NCBI GenBank assembly: GCA_947501105.1
Contig: CANMUP010000001.1
Coordinates: forward strand, 992,001-1,056,000
From: an uncultured Flaviramulus sp.
Lineage (GTDB): Bacteria > Bacteroidota > Bacteroidia > Flavobacteriales > Flavobacteriaceae
Direction: 5' to 3'
DNA: 64,000 nucleotides
In this document: positions 9,523-18,115 of the stretch, one piece after another
Position numbering within the stretch: position 1 is the first letter of the stretch
How the letters are laid out: each line of letters starts with the position of its first letter
Made by a program: the position numbers and the translations under genes
The notes under the pieces: generated by a model
The model's input: only the letters and a program-made list of their open reading frames with translations
What the model was told of the DNA's origin: nothing
The model's database searches: none

Positions 9523-10602
9523 ATGATAGAACCAGACTTTATTTTAAAATCATATTCAAAAACACTACAAAACGGAAGCTTTACTTGGTCGTCTCCAAGT
9601 AACATAGCATTAGTAAAGTATTGGGGTAAAAAGGAACATCAAATTCCTGAAAATCCATCTATTAGTTTTACACTAAATGATTGTAAAACAATTACCACGC
9701 TTAGTTTTTCTAAAAAAGAGGATAATGATGATTTTTCTTTTGAGGTATATTTAGATGGAGAAAATAAAGAAGGTTTTAAACCAAAAATTGAAACTTTTTT
9801 TAAGCGTATTGAAGCTTATTTACCATTCTTAAAAGACTATCATTTTAAAATAGAAACTTCAAATACATTTCCGCATAGTTCAGGTATTGCATCATCAGCA
9901 TCTGGTATGAGCACTTTAGCTTCATGTTTGATGAGCATTGAAAAAGAATTGAACCCAGAAATTATAGATGAATATTTCATTCAAAAAGCATCCTTTTTAG
10001 CCAGATTAGGTTCTGGGAGTGCATGCAGAAGTCTTGAAGGTGATTTAGTTGTTTGGGGAAAACATGAAAAGATTGATAAAAGCTCTGACCTTTTTGGAGT
10101 AAAATATCCTTTTGAAGTTCATCAAAATTTCAAAAATTATCAAGACACTATTTTATTAGTAGATAAAGGAGAAAAGCAAGTAAGTAGTACGTTGGGACAT
10201 AATTTAATGCATAATCATCCATTTGCTCAAGAGCGATTTAAGCAAGCACATAAAAACCTTTCTAGCCTTATAGGCGTATTTAATAATGGAGATTTAAAGG
10301 CTTTTATTGATATTGTTGAAAGTGAAGCTTTAACATTGCATGCAATGATGATGACTAGCATGCCGTATTTTATTCTAATGAAACCAAACACTTTAGAAAT
10401 TATTAATAAAATATGGGCCTTTAGAGAAAAAACTAACTCTAATGTTTGTTTTACGTTGGACGCAGGCGCTAATGTTCATGTGTTATTTCCTGAAGCCGAA
10501 TCAGAATTAGTGAATGAATTCATTAAAAATGAATTAGTTGCATATTGCCAAAACGGTCATTATATTTGCGACAGAATTGGTTTTGGTGCAAAACAATTGT
10601 AA
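9523..10602 (+). CDS. mvaD: Diphosphomevalonate decarboxylase
   Basis: This enzyme catalyses the ATP-dependent decarboxylation of mevalonate diphosphate to isopentenyl diphosphate, the last step of the mevalonate pathway. The N-terminus carries the family pattern SPSNIALVKYWGKKE, followed by the GHMP-kinase phosphate loop HSSGIASSASGMSTLASC and the C-terminal FTLDAGANVHVLFP, all typical of MvaD. I start at ATG 9523 (359 residues); an in-frame TTG three bases earlier adds only one residue. A GHMP kinase and a prenyltransferase follow on the same strand within 30 bases of each other, which fits an isoprenoid operon. Confidence 0.95.
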   Translation: MIEPDFILKSYSKTLQNGSFTWSSPSNIALVKYWGKKEHQIPENPSISFTLNDCKTITTLSFSKKEDNDDFSFEVYLDGENKEGFKPKIETFFKRIEAYLPFLKDYHFKIETSNTFPHSSGIASSASGMSTLASCLMSIEKELNPEIIDEYFIQKASFLARLGSGSACRSLEGDLVVWGKHEKIDKSSDLFGVKYPFEVHQNFKNYQDTILLVDKGEKQVSSTLGHNLMHNHPFAQERFKQAHKNLSSLIGVFNNGDLKAFIDIVESEALTLHAMMMTSMPYFILMKPNTLEIINKIWAFREKTNSNVCFTLDAGANVHVLFPEAESELVNEFIKNELVAYCQNGHYICDRIGFGAKQL

Positions 10603-10629
10603 CTTTATAATCCAAATCAGATTTATATA

Positions 10630-11559
10630 ATGAAAGGACCTCTTTTTTACTCAAAAATATTACTCTTCGGAGAGTATGGAATCATTAAAGATTCTAAAGG
10701 GTTGTCTATTCCATATAATTTTTATAATGGTGCTTTAAAGATGGACGAAAACCCTTCTGAAGAAGCTATAAAATCTAATAAAAGTTTAAAAGGTTTTGTT
10801 GATTATTTAAGTAATATTGATGCTGAACTGGTAAGTTTCGATATCGATGTGCTTCAGAAACATGTTGATAAAGGCATGTATTTTGATTCGTCAATTCCGC
10901 AAGGTTATGGTGTTGGTAGTAGTGGTGCACTAGTTGCTGCTATTTATGACAAATATGCTCAAGATAAAATTACGGTTTTAGAGAATTTAACAAGAGAAAA
11001 ATTACTTAAACTGAAATCTATTTTTTCTGAAATGGAATCGTTTTTCCACGGAAAATCTTCAGGTTTAGATCCTTTAAATAGCTATTTAAGTATTCCTATT
11101 CTTATAAACTCTAAAGATAATATTGAAGCTACCGGAATTCCTTCTCAAAAAAGCGAAGGTAAAGGCGCTGTGTTTTTATTAGATTCAGGAATAACTGGAG
11201 AAACAGCTCCTATGGTTCATATTTTTATGGAGAATATGAAACAAGAAGGTTTCAGAAAAATGCTTAAAGATCAGTTTATTAAGCACACTGACGCTTGTGT
11301 TGATGATTTTCTTAAAGGAGATATTAAATCATTATTTAGTAACACAAAGCAATTATCAAAAGTAGTTTTAAACCATTTTAAACCAATGATACCAAAGCAG
11401 TTTCATGAACTTTGGAAAAAAGGAATAGAAACAAACGAGTACTATTTAAAATTATGTGGTTCTGGTGGTGGTGGTTATATTTTAGGTTTTACCGAAAATA
11501 TTGACGTTGCTCAAAAATCTCTAAAAGATTATAAATTAGAAGTGGTTTACAACTTCTAA
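10630..11559 (+). CDS. GHMP kinase, probable mevalonate kinase
   Basis: This cytosolic kinase is likely to phosphorylate mevalonate. The N-terminal SKILLFGEYGII is the substrate-side strand seen in mevalonate kinases. The phosphate-binding loop is GYGVGSSGALVAAIYDKY (from about residue 93), and the C-terminal GHMP motif is LKLCGSGGGGYILGF. At 309 residues it matches the short flavobacterial members. It lies between mvaD and the UbiA prenyltransferase, and this neighbourhood supports mevalonate over galactose or homoserine as substrate. Phosphomevalonate kinase activity is a less likely alternative; no separate gene for it is present in the window. Confidence 0.82.
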   Translation: MKGPLFYSKILLFGEYGIIKDSKGLSIPYNFYNGALKMDENPSEEAIKSNKSLKGFVDYLSNIDAELVSFDIDVLQKHVDKGMYFDSSIPQGYGVGSSGALVAAIYDKYAQDKITVLENLTREKLLKLKSIFSEMESFFHGKSSGLDPLNSYLSIPILINSKDNIEATGIPSQKSEGKGAVFLLDSGITGETAPMVHIFMENMKQEGFRKMLKDQFIKHTDACVDDFLKGDIKSLFSNTKQLSKVVLNHFKPMIPKQFHELWKKGIETNEYYLKLCGSGGGGYILGFTENIDVAQKSLKDYKLEVVYNF

Positions 11560-11567
11560 CTTACATT

Positions 11568-12470
11568 ATGCTTTCTCGAAAACAAAAACATGTATTGCTG
11601 AAATTTTTTAGCATGTTTTCTGTGGTTCGTGGTTATAATATTTTGGTAATTATTATTGCGCAGTATTTAGCAGCCATATATATTCTGGCACACGATAAAC
11701 CTCTTAAAAGCATTCTTTTTGATGTTAACTTATTTATGCTGGTTTTAGCATCTGCAGCTACTATCGCTGGGGGTTATATTATCAATAATTTTTACGATTC
11801 AGAAAAAGATTTAATTAACCGTCCACAAAAATCAAAACTAGATAGGTTGGTAAGTCAAAACACAAAGTTGTCATTCTATTTTGTATTGAATTTTATTGCA
11901 GTCATTATGGCAAGCTATGTATCGTTTAAACCTGTTATATTCTTTTCCGTTTACATATTTGGCATTTGGTTTTATTCGCATAAATTAAAGAAACTACCAT
12001 TTGTAGGGAATTTAACATCTGCTATTTTAACTATTACGCCTTTTTTTGCCATTTTTATGTATTATAAAAATTTTGAAACAGTCATTTTTGTCCATGCGTT
12101 GTTTCTGTTTTTAATTGTATCAATGCGCGAACTCACAAAAGACTTAGAAAATATTAAAGGGGATTTACTTTTAAATTATAAAACAATACCGATTGCTTAC
12201 GGTGAAAAAGTATCAAAAGTAATGCTTACTATACTAGCTATATTGACTTTAATTCCTGTATATTTATTAGTGAACCATTTTGAAATTGGTTACATGTACA
12301 TCTATTTTTATTTGTGTATTGTACTGCTTTTTGGTTTTTTATTATTACTATGGATGTCTAAAACAAAAACACATTATTTAATACTCCATAATATTTTAAA
12401 GTTCATCATTTTAGCAGGTGTTTTTAGTATTGTTTTAATTAATGTTGATTTAGTGTTAAACAGAATTTAA
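11568..12470 (+). CDS. UbiA-family prenyltransferase (geranylgeranylglycerol-phosphate geranylgeranyltransferase-like)
   Basis: This 300-residue membrane enzyme with about eight to nine hydrophobic helices transfers a polyprenyl group. The two aspartate motifs of the UbiA superfamily are visible: NNFYDSEKDLINRP near residue 80 and RELTKDLENIKGDLLLNYKT near residue 190. The family assignment is firm. The annotation as a GGGP geranylgeranyltransferase is what flavobacterial homologues in this mevalonate context usually carry, and I have not proven the acceptor. The next gene starts directly after its stop codon. Confidence 0.85.
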   Translation: MLSRKQKHVLLKFFSMFSVVRGYNILVIIIAQYLAAIYILAHDKPLKSILFDVNLFMLVLASAATIAGGYIINNFYDSEKDLINRPQKSKLDRLVSQNTKLSFYFVLNFIAVIMASYVSFKPVIFFSVYIFGIWFYSHKLKKLPFVGNLTSAILTITPFFAIFMYYKNFETVIFVHALFLFLIVSMRELTKDLENIKGDLLLNYKTIPIAYGEKVSKVMLTILAILTLIPVYLLVNHFEIGYMYIYFYLCIVLLFGFLLLLWMSKTKTHYLILHNILKFIILAGVFSIVLINVDLVLNRI

Positions 12471-13424
12471 ATGAAAAAAAATACACTTAAAGTAGCTTTA
12501 GCTCAAATTTCACCAGTTTGGTTGAATAAATTAGAGACGCTAAAAAAAGTTGAAAATTCTATTATTGAAGCTTCTAAAAATCAGGTAGAACTTATCGTTT
12601 TTGGCGAAGGTTTAGTTCCTGGTTATCCTTTTTGGTTGGCTTTAACAGGAGGTGCAGAATGGAATAAAAAAGTAAATAAAGAATTGCACGCTCATTATGT
12701 GTCTAATTCTATTACTATTGAAAAAGGCGATTTGGATGCCGTTTCTCAATTGGCAAAACAACATAAAATGGCTGTTTATATAGGTATAATTGAAAGACCT
12801 TTAGATAGAGGTGGGCATAGTGTTTACGCATCTTTAGTATATATAAATCAAAAAGGAAGTATTGAATCTGTACATAGAAAGTTGCAGCCAACATACGATG
12901 AACGCTTAACATGGTCACCTGGTGATGGTAATGGATTGCAAGTACATCCGCTTAAAGAATTTACGGTTGGGGGGCTTAATTGCTGGGAAAATTGGATGCC
13001 TTTACCCAGAGCTGCACTGTACGGCTTAGGCGAAAATTTACACATTGCTGTATGGCCTGGGAGTGACCATAATACAAAAGATATTACACGATTTATTGCT
13101 AGGGAATCAAGATCGTATGTTATTTCGGTTTCTAGTTTAATGAACAAAAACGATTTTCCTGAAGACACACCTCACATAGAGAAAATTTTAGAAAACGCCC
13201 CAAATGTATTAGCTAACGGAGGTAGCTGTATTGCAGGGCCTGATGGTGAGTGGGTCACAGAACCTGTTTTGAATAAAGAAGGTTTGATAATTGAAACTAT
13301 TGATTTTAATCGGGTGTTACAAGAGCGTCAAAACTTTGATCCTGTTGGGCATTACTCGCGTCCTGATGTCACTAAGTTATCTGTGAATAGAGAACGACAA
13401 TCAACAGTTGAGTTTAACGATTAA
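12471..13424 (+). CDS. Nitrilase-superfamily carbon-nitrogen hydrolase
   Basis: This 317-residue cytosolic hydrolase has the full nitrilase triad: Glu46 in VFGEGLVPGYPFW, Lys137 in HRKLQPTYDERLTW and Cys171 in GGLNCWENWMPL. The CWENWMPL context is that of true nitrilase-branch enzymes (nitrile to carboxylate and ammonia), not the amidase branches, although substrate prediction from sequence is weak. Its ATG touches the stop codon of the UbiA gene, so it is translationally coupled to the isoprenoid run with no evident metabolic link. Confidence 0.9.
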   Translation: MKKNTLKVALAQISPVWLNKLETLKKVENSIIEASKNQVELIVFGEGLVPGYPFWLALTGGAEWNKKVNKELHAHYVSNSITIEKGDLDAVSQLAKQHKMAVYIGIIERPLDRGGHSVYASLVYINQKGSIESVHRKLQPTYDERLTWSPGDGNGLQVHPLKEFTVGGLNCWENWMPLPRAALYGLGENLHIAVWPGSDHNTKDITRFIARESRSYVISVSSLMNKNDFPEDTPHIEKILENAPNVLANGGSCIAGPDGEWVTEPVLNKEGLIIETIDFNRVLQERQNFDPVGHYSRPDVTKLSVNRERQSTVEFND

Positions 13425-13467
13425 ACATAATTTTTCATTCTTAAATAGCCAATCGTAATTTTAGCTA

Positions 13468-13475
13468 TATCTTTG
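13468..13475 (+). promoter_or_regulatory. Candidate -7 promoter element before the pseudouridine-synthase-like gene
   Basis: TATCTTTG matches the TAnnTTTG consensus exactly and lies 17 bases before the ATG at 13492. It would give a short leader and separate control for this gene. A -33 TTG is not obvious. Confidence 0.4.
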
Positions 13476-13491
13476 CAGCAAAATTAAAGTA

Positions 13492-14334
13492 ATGAGTAAA
13501 CAACAAGGCGGACATAGAAAAGGAAAAACTCAAATAGAAGGCTCTAAAAAGAACTTTAAAAAGAGTTATGCTAAAGGTAATGCACCTTTTAAAAAAACCG
13601 ACCCTAAACCTAAAAAACCATCTAACCCGAATGAGATTCGTTTAAACAAATATGTTGCTAATTCTGGCATGTGTTCACGTCGTGAAGCCGATGTACATAT
13701 AGCTACAGGCTTAGTTTCCGTAAACGGAAAGGTAATAACAGAAATGGGTTACAAAGTAAAAATTGGTGATGAAGTTCGCTATGATGGGGCTAGAATTAAC
13801 CCTGAAAAGAAGGCTTACGTTTTACTTAATAAGCCTAAGGGTTTTGCTACTACAACTAGCGAAGGAAAAGGACGTACTGTTATGGATTTAGTGGCTAATG
13901 CTACAGCTTCACGTATTAAGCCTATTGGGCGTTTGGGTAGAAACTCAAAAGGTTTGTTGTTATTTACTAATGATGATGTTATTGTAGATAAATTCACCAA
14001 TTCTAAAAATGGTGTGGCGCGTTTGTTTCATATTGAATTAAATAAAAATTTAAGACTTGAAGATTTAAAAAAGATTCAAGAAGGTTTTAAAGTTCAAGGT
14101 AAACTAATTGCTGTTGAGGAAATTAGTTATATTGATGGTGCTTCTAAAAAAGAAATAGGTTTAAAAATCAAAAATACGGGCAATACCATTATCCGTACTA
14201 TTTTTGATTATTTAAAATATGAGATAGAAAGTTTAGATTGTGTTGCTATTGGGCATTTAAATAAAAAAGATATTCCTCGTGGTAGTTGGAAGCATTTAAC
14301 CGAGCAGGAGTTGAACATGCTAAAAATGCTTTAA
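13492..14334 (+). CDS. RsuA/RluB-family pseudouridine synthase homologue lacking the catalytic aspartate
   Basis: The 280-residue product has a basic, low-complexity N-terminal tail (about residues 1-48), an S4 RNA-binding domain (RLNKYVANSGMCSRREADVH) and an RsuA/RluB catalytic domain. Family enzymes isomerise uridine in rRNA using the Asp of a GRLDxxTxGLL motif. Here the motif reads PIGRLGRNSKGLLLFTND, with Gly149 encoded by GGT at the Asp position. The later NRxVRRMF-type motif is also altered (NTGNTIIRTIFDYL). The C-terminal LPRG-type motif persists as KKDIPRGSWKHLT. The protein may therefore bind rRNA without modifying it. I cannot tell whether this is general in flavobacterial orthologues or specific to this strain. 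Confidence 0.85.
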   Translation: MSKQQGGHRKGKTQIEGSKKNFKKSYAKGNAPFKKTDPKPKKPSNPNEIRLNKYVANSGMCSRREADVHIATGLVSVNGKVITEMGYKVKIGDEVRYDGARINPEKKAYVLLNKPKGFATTTSEGKGRTVMDLVANATASRIKPIGRLGRNSKGLLLFTNDDVIVDKFTNSKNGVARLFHIELNKNLRLEDLKKIQEGFKVQGKLIAVEEISYIDGASKKEIGLKIKNTGNTIIRTIFDYLKYEIESLDCVAIGHLNKKDIPRGSWKHLTEQELNMLKML

Positions 14335-14475
14335 GTGTTAAGAAAAGATACTTTTTATCGATTTTAACCTTAATAGTGTGTTAAACTTCAGAAGCTTGTA
14401 AACCAATATAATTTTAAGCCCGTATATGTCTGTAACTAAGGATAACATCTTGCGCAAGAGTTATTATATGTTATT

Positions 14476-14491
14476 TAGGAGTATACTCCTA
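14476..14491. promoter_or_regulatory. Perfect 16-base palindrome, possible operator
   Basis: TAGGAGTATACTCCTA is a perfect two-fold symmetric site 40 bases before the ATG of the small secreted protein gene at 14532. It has no T-tract and no loop, so it is not a terminator; a dimeric regulator site is the simplest reading. No nearby regulator gene can be paired with it. Confidence 0.35.
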
Positions 14492-14531
14492 TTTACCCAA
14501 ATCTTTTATAAACATTTAAAAACTTTTAATT

Positions 14532-14876
14532 ATGAGGAATTATTTTTTAGTACTAGTAAGCATTTTTACATTAAGCTTTACTACCGTTACTAATGCACAA
14601 GACGAAATAGCTGCCAAAGCTATGTTCAATGAATACAATGGAGAATCTTATTCTTTTACTACAATTGTTAAAGAAAATGAAGAAGCCAAAACTATAGAAT
14701 TTAGCGATATAGGCGCTGAAATTTTAAAAGAATTTGATTTAAAGTCCGAAACCTTAAAAGGCAAGCATTTTTTTATAACATATGCAGTTTCAACAGAAAC
14801 CAAAATGAATGATGATGGTGAAGAAGAAGATGTTGAGGTTTATGTTTTAAAAACTATTAGGCAAGTAGCTTATTAA
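14532..14876 (+). CDS. Small secreted protein of unknown function
   Basis: I do not recognise this 114-residue protein. It begins with a clear signal peptide (hydrophobic residues 5-20, likely cleavage after TNAQ or TNA). The mature part is acidic, with EDDVEV-like runs near the C-terminus (NDDGEEEDVEVYVL), and no transmembrane segment or known motif is apparent. It is flanked upstream by a palindrome and downstream by a strong terminator, so it is probably a single-gene transcript. Its coding character is supported by the signal peptide and the terminator directly after the stop. Confidence 0.65.
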   Translation: MRNYFLVLVSIFTLSFTTVTNAQDEIAAKAMFNEYNGESYSFTTIVKENEEAKTIEFSDIGAEILKEFDLKSETLKGKHFFITYAVSTETKMNDDGEEEDVEVYVLKTIRQVAY

Positions 14877-14883
14877 AATTTTG

Positions 14884-16245
14884 CTAAGGGAGGTTTTTTA
14901 AAACCTCCTTTTTTTTCTTTAAAAAAACTTCCCAAATAAATACGCTATATACGATTACGTATTCTAAAGCAATAATCCATAGGTTTTCAGATTTATCGGC
15001 TTTATCAACATTTATGTATGCTAAATAACTGAGAATAATTACAAAGCTCCAAACTAAAGGGAATTTATACTTTGTAAATACTGATAAAACTAGAAGTGTA
15101 GCAATGTACCATGGGTGTACCGTTGTAGTTGTAAAATAATAAAAAGATAAAACCAATAACATTGCAGTTATTAATTGAATCGTCGTTTTATTTCTTCTAA
15201 AAAAGGTCATTATTAAAACAAAAACAATTACTACTATTGGTGTCACTTTTCCAATAACAGCAATTTCATTATAGCCTCTAAATGAATAACCAATCTCTCT
15301 AGCTATATAATAAACACTAGCATTAAATTCAAAATTTTGAAACCATAAAGCAACTGTTTTAGTATAGTTATTTATAAATTCAGAAGAATAAAATGGTGCA
15401 AAGAGTAATAGAGTTATAAAACCAGAGATTAAGTAAAATACGATACTTTTTTTCCAACCAAGTTTTTGAAATAACAAAGGAAAAAATATTAGCGGAATTA
15501 ATTTAACTGAAACCGATAAAGCCAAAACAATAGCGGCAAATTGCCATTTGCCAATATGCAGTAAATATAAACTCCAAACTAAAAAGAAAATCATAACACC
15601 TTCAAAATGAAGATTACCCGTTAATTCAATAATTATAAACGGATTTAAAATATACCAAAAGATATTATAAGCTGGAATTTTAAGTTTTGTGAGCAGTTTT
15701 TTACCAAAGTATAATGTACCAAAATCGGCAGCGATAATTAATAAGCGCATTACAACTACAGACCCTAAAATGCTTTTCCCTGTAAATAATCCTGCAATAA
15801 CAAAACAGAACTGATTAATGGGTGGATAGTTGGTAAAATGACCAGCATTTAAAATGCCCATGCCATTGTATAATTCTTGTGCTTGAGCTACAGGAAATTC
15901 ACCTTTACTAATAAAAGATTCTACTGTAAATAAATAAGGGTTAAAGCCTTCTAAAATCATCCTGCCATCCCAAACAAAACGATAAAAATCTTGTGATAGA
16001 TTTGGTATTGCCAAAATAAAAATAGCTCTAAACCCAAATGCTAACCAAGTTAAAAACTTAATATTTGTTTTTAAAAGTTGTACCAATTTGTAAAACAAAA
16101 ACCATAATGCACCATATAGCATTACTAGTTTTATATAATCTGTACGGGCCAAATCGTATGCAAAAGAAATATAAAACAGTAAAATTGCTAATGCTAAAAG
16201 TAGTGGTGTCTTGTTTAATTTTAAAAAGGCAGGGTTTAAAAACAT
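14884..16245 (-). CDS. GT-C type membrane glycosyltransferase (GT87/mannosyltransferase-like)
   Basis: This 453-residue polytopic protein has ten or more hydrophobic segments. The first extracytoplasmic loop carries SQDFYRFVWDGRMILEGFNP (from residue 84, including Asp86 and Asp93), the acidic loop motif of polyprenyl-phosphate-sugar-dependent GT-C enzymes. Such enzymes use a lipid-linked sugar, often polyprenyl-phosphate-mannose, on the outer face of the inner membrane. The GT2 enzyme encoded at 21140-21832 is of the type that makes such donors, although it is separated by the GH20 and sulfatase genes. The C-terminal codons overlap the terminator hairpin of the convergent gene. Sugar and acceptor are unknown. 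Confidence 0.8.
   Translation of the reverse strand: MFLNPAFLKLNKTPLLLALAILLFYISFAYDLARTDYIKLVMLYGALWFLFYKLVQLLKTNIKFLTWLAFGFRAIFILAIPNLSQDFYRFVWDGRMILEGFNPYLFTVESFISKGEFPVAQAQELYNGMGILNAGHFTNYPPINQFCFVIAGLFTGKSILGSVVVMRLLIIAADFGTLYFGKKLLTKLKIPAYNIFWYILNPFIIIELTGNLHFEGVMIFFLVWSLYLLHIGKWQFAAIVLALSVSVKLIPLIFFPLLFQKLGWKKSIVFYLISGFITLLLFAPFYSSEFINNYTKTVALWFQNFEFNASVYYIAREIGYSFRGYNEIAVIGKVTPIVVIVFVLIMTFFRRNKTTIQLITAMLLVLSFYYFTTTTVHPWYIATLLVLSVFTKYKFPLVWSFVIILSYLAYINVDKADKSENLWIIALEYVIVYSVFIWEVFLKKKKEVLKNLP
14889..14916 (+). terminator. Rho-independent terminator after the small secreted protein gene
   Basis: The arms GGAGGTTTT and AAAACCTCC (9 pairs, two-base loop) are followed by eight T residues. 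It starts 12 bases after the stop at 14876. The hairpin lies within the last codons of the convergent glycosyltransferase gene. Confidence 0.88.
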
Positions 16246-16362
16246 ACAGTAAATATAATATTAATTGTTTGTCGGTTTTTATATAGATATACTTACTTGA
16301 TTTTGTGAGGAAAAATAGATAACTTCGTTGGCTTGTTTATACAATATGTTTCAATTAAAATT

Positions 16363-17985
16363 ATGGTAAAATCAAGAGCAATTAGAACCTTAGCAGCTTT
16401 ATTTTTTGTAATCACTTTTATTGCTTGTTCTGAGCAAAAAAAGAAACGAGTAATCAACTTTCCGAAAACTGATTTAGCCTTAGAAAGTTTTATCCCTAAA
16501 CCTTTAGAAGTAATACCAACTAATAATGGGTTTGCACTTGATAAATATACAGCTATATACACCTCTAAAAATGTAGAAGGCTTTGAAGAAGTTGGGAAGT
16601 TTTTAGCAAAAAAAATTAAAGCAAAAACGGATTTGGATGTGCAAGTGAATGTAAATGACCTGCCAAATATAGAAACTGTTATCTATATTAATCAATCTGA
16701 TAGTATTGATGTTGGAGGTACAGAAGCATACCAATTACATATAACACAAGATTCAATAATTCTAAACTCTAATACAGCAGCAGGTAGTTTTAGAGGAATT
16801 CAAACGTTAAGACAAATTATACCCGAAACAAGTAACGATACGTTGGAAGCTGGAACTAAAATATGGACTATTCCAACAGGGAAAATTATTGACAGCCCTC
16901 AGTTTGAATATAGGGGAAGTATGTTAGATGTGGCACGTCATTTTTTTAGCGTAGAAGATGTAAAAAAATATATTGATATTTTGTCATACTATAAGTACAA
17001 TGTATTGCATTTACATCTTTCAGATGATCAAGGTTGGCGTTTGGAAATTAAATCATGGCCTAAGCTTACTGAAATTGGAGGGAGTACAGAAGTAGGCGGA
17101 GAATCTGGAGGGTTTTATACTCAAGAAGACTATACCGAAATTATAAATTATGCAGCAATGCATCATATTACAGTTATACCAGAAATTGATATGCCTGGGC
17201 ACACCAATGCAGCCTCGGTTTCTTATCCTATTTTAAATGGAAATGGAAGGAAACTTGAATTGTATCAAGGTACAAAGGTTGGTTTTAGTACGTTTAATAC
17301 GCGTAAAGACACTGTCTATACTTTTATTGATGATGTAATTCGTGAAATAGCAGCTCTTACTCCTGGACCATATATTCATATTGGAGGAGATGAGAGTCAT
17401 GTAACTAAAAAGCCAGATTACATCTATTTTGTAAATAAAGTAGAAAAGATTGTTCAAAAATATAATAAGCGTATGGTAGGATGGGATGAAGTAGCTACTG
17501 CTGATATTGACTCAACCTCAATTGCTCAATTTTGGGCTAGTAAAGAAAATGCACAAGCTGCAATAAATAAAGGAATGAAAATTATTATGTCGCCTGCAAA
17601 AAAAGCATATTTAGACATGAAATATGATACTATTTCTAAACATGGTTTACATTGGGCAGCTTATATTCCTGTAGATACAGCATATGTATGGACACCAGAA
17701 TCTTACGAAGGCATACCAATAAAAAATATTTTAGGGTTAGAAGCTCCTCTTTGGTCTGAAACTATTAGCAATATTGAAGAACTAGAGTATTTAGCTTTTC
17801 CAAGAGCTATTGGTTATTCTGAACTTAGTTGGACCACTCAAGAGAATCGAGATTGGGAAAATTACAAAGTACGATTAGCCAATCAAACTCCTTTTTTAGA
17901 TCGTATGAATGTTAAGTATTACCCATCAAAACTTATTGATTGGAAGAAAAACAAAAATAAGTACAAGAAAATAGATAAGGATTGA
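16363..17985 (+). CDS. Beta-N-acetylhexosaminidase, GH20, lipoprotein
   Basis: This exo-glycosidase releases terminal N-acetylhexosamine (GlcNAc or GalNAc) from glycans. The protein begins with a lipoprotein signal (lipobox FIAC, Cys at about residue 24), then a GH20b-type N-terminal domain, then the TIM barrel. The catalytic Asp-Glu pair is visible in YIHIGGDESHV (Asp343-Glu344), with the substrate-site motif HLHLSDDQGWRLEIKSWP before it. I start at ATG 16363 (540 residues); an upstream in-frame TTG at 16333 would place ten residues before the signal peptide. A sulfatase follows about 130 bases later, so the pair could degrade a sulfated amino-sugar glycan. It sits on the opposite strand within a glycosyltransferase region. 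Confidence 0.93.
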   Translation: MVKSRAIRTLAALFFVITFIACSEQKKKRVINFPKTDLALESFIPKPLEVIPTNNGFALDKYTAIYTSKNVEGFEEVGKFLAKKIKAKTDLDVQVNVNDLPNIETVIYINQSDSIDVGGTEAYQLHITQDSIILNSNTAAGSFRGIQTLRQIIPETSNDTLEAGTKIWTIPTGKIIDSPQFEYRGSMLDVARHFFSVEDVKKYIDILSYYKYNVLHLHLSDDQGWRLEIKSWPKLTEIGGSTEVGGESGGFYTQEDYTEIINYAAMHHITVIPEIDMPGHTNAASVSYPILNGNGRKLELYQGTKVGFSTFNTRKDTVYTFIDDVIREIAALTPGPYIHIGGDESHVTKKPDYIYFVNKVEKIVQKYNKRMVGWDEVATADIDSTSIAQFWASKENAQAAINKGMKIIMSPAKKAYLDMKYDTISKHGLHWAAYIPVDTAYVWTPESYEGIPIKNILGLEAPLWSETISNIEELEYLAFPRAIGYSELSWTTQENRDWENYKVRLANQTPFLDRMNVKYYPSKLIDWKKNKNKYKKIDKD

Positions 17986-18115
17986 TAAGTTGCTTTAATA
18001 GTAATTAAGTCTTTTTGCCTCCGAGTTAGTGATAATGATGACCCCTTATTCTAGTACAATTGTTTAGCTTAATTCAATATGTTTGAAATACAGTTATGAG
18101 CTAAAAAATATTAAT

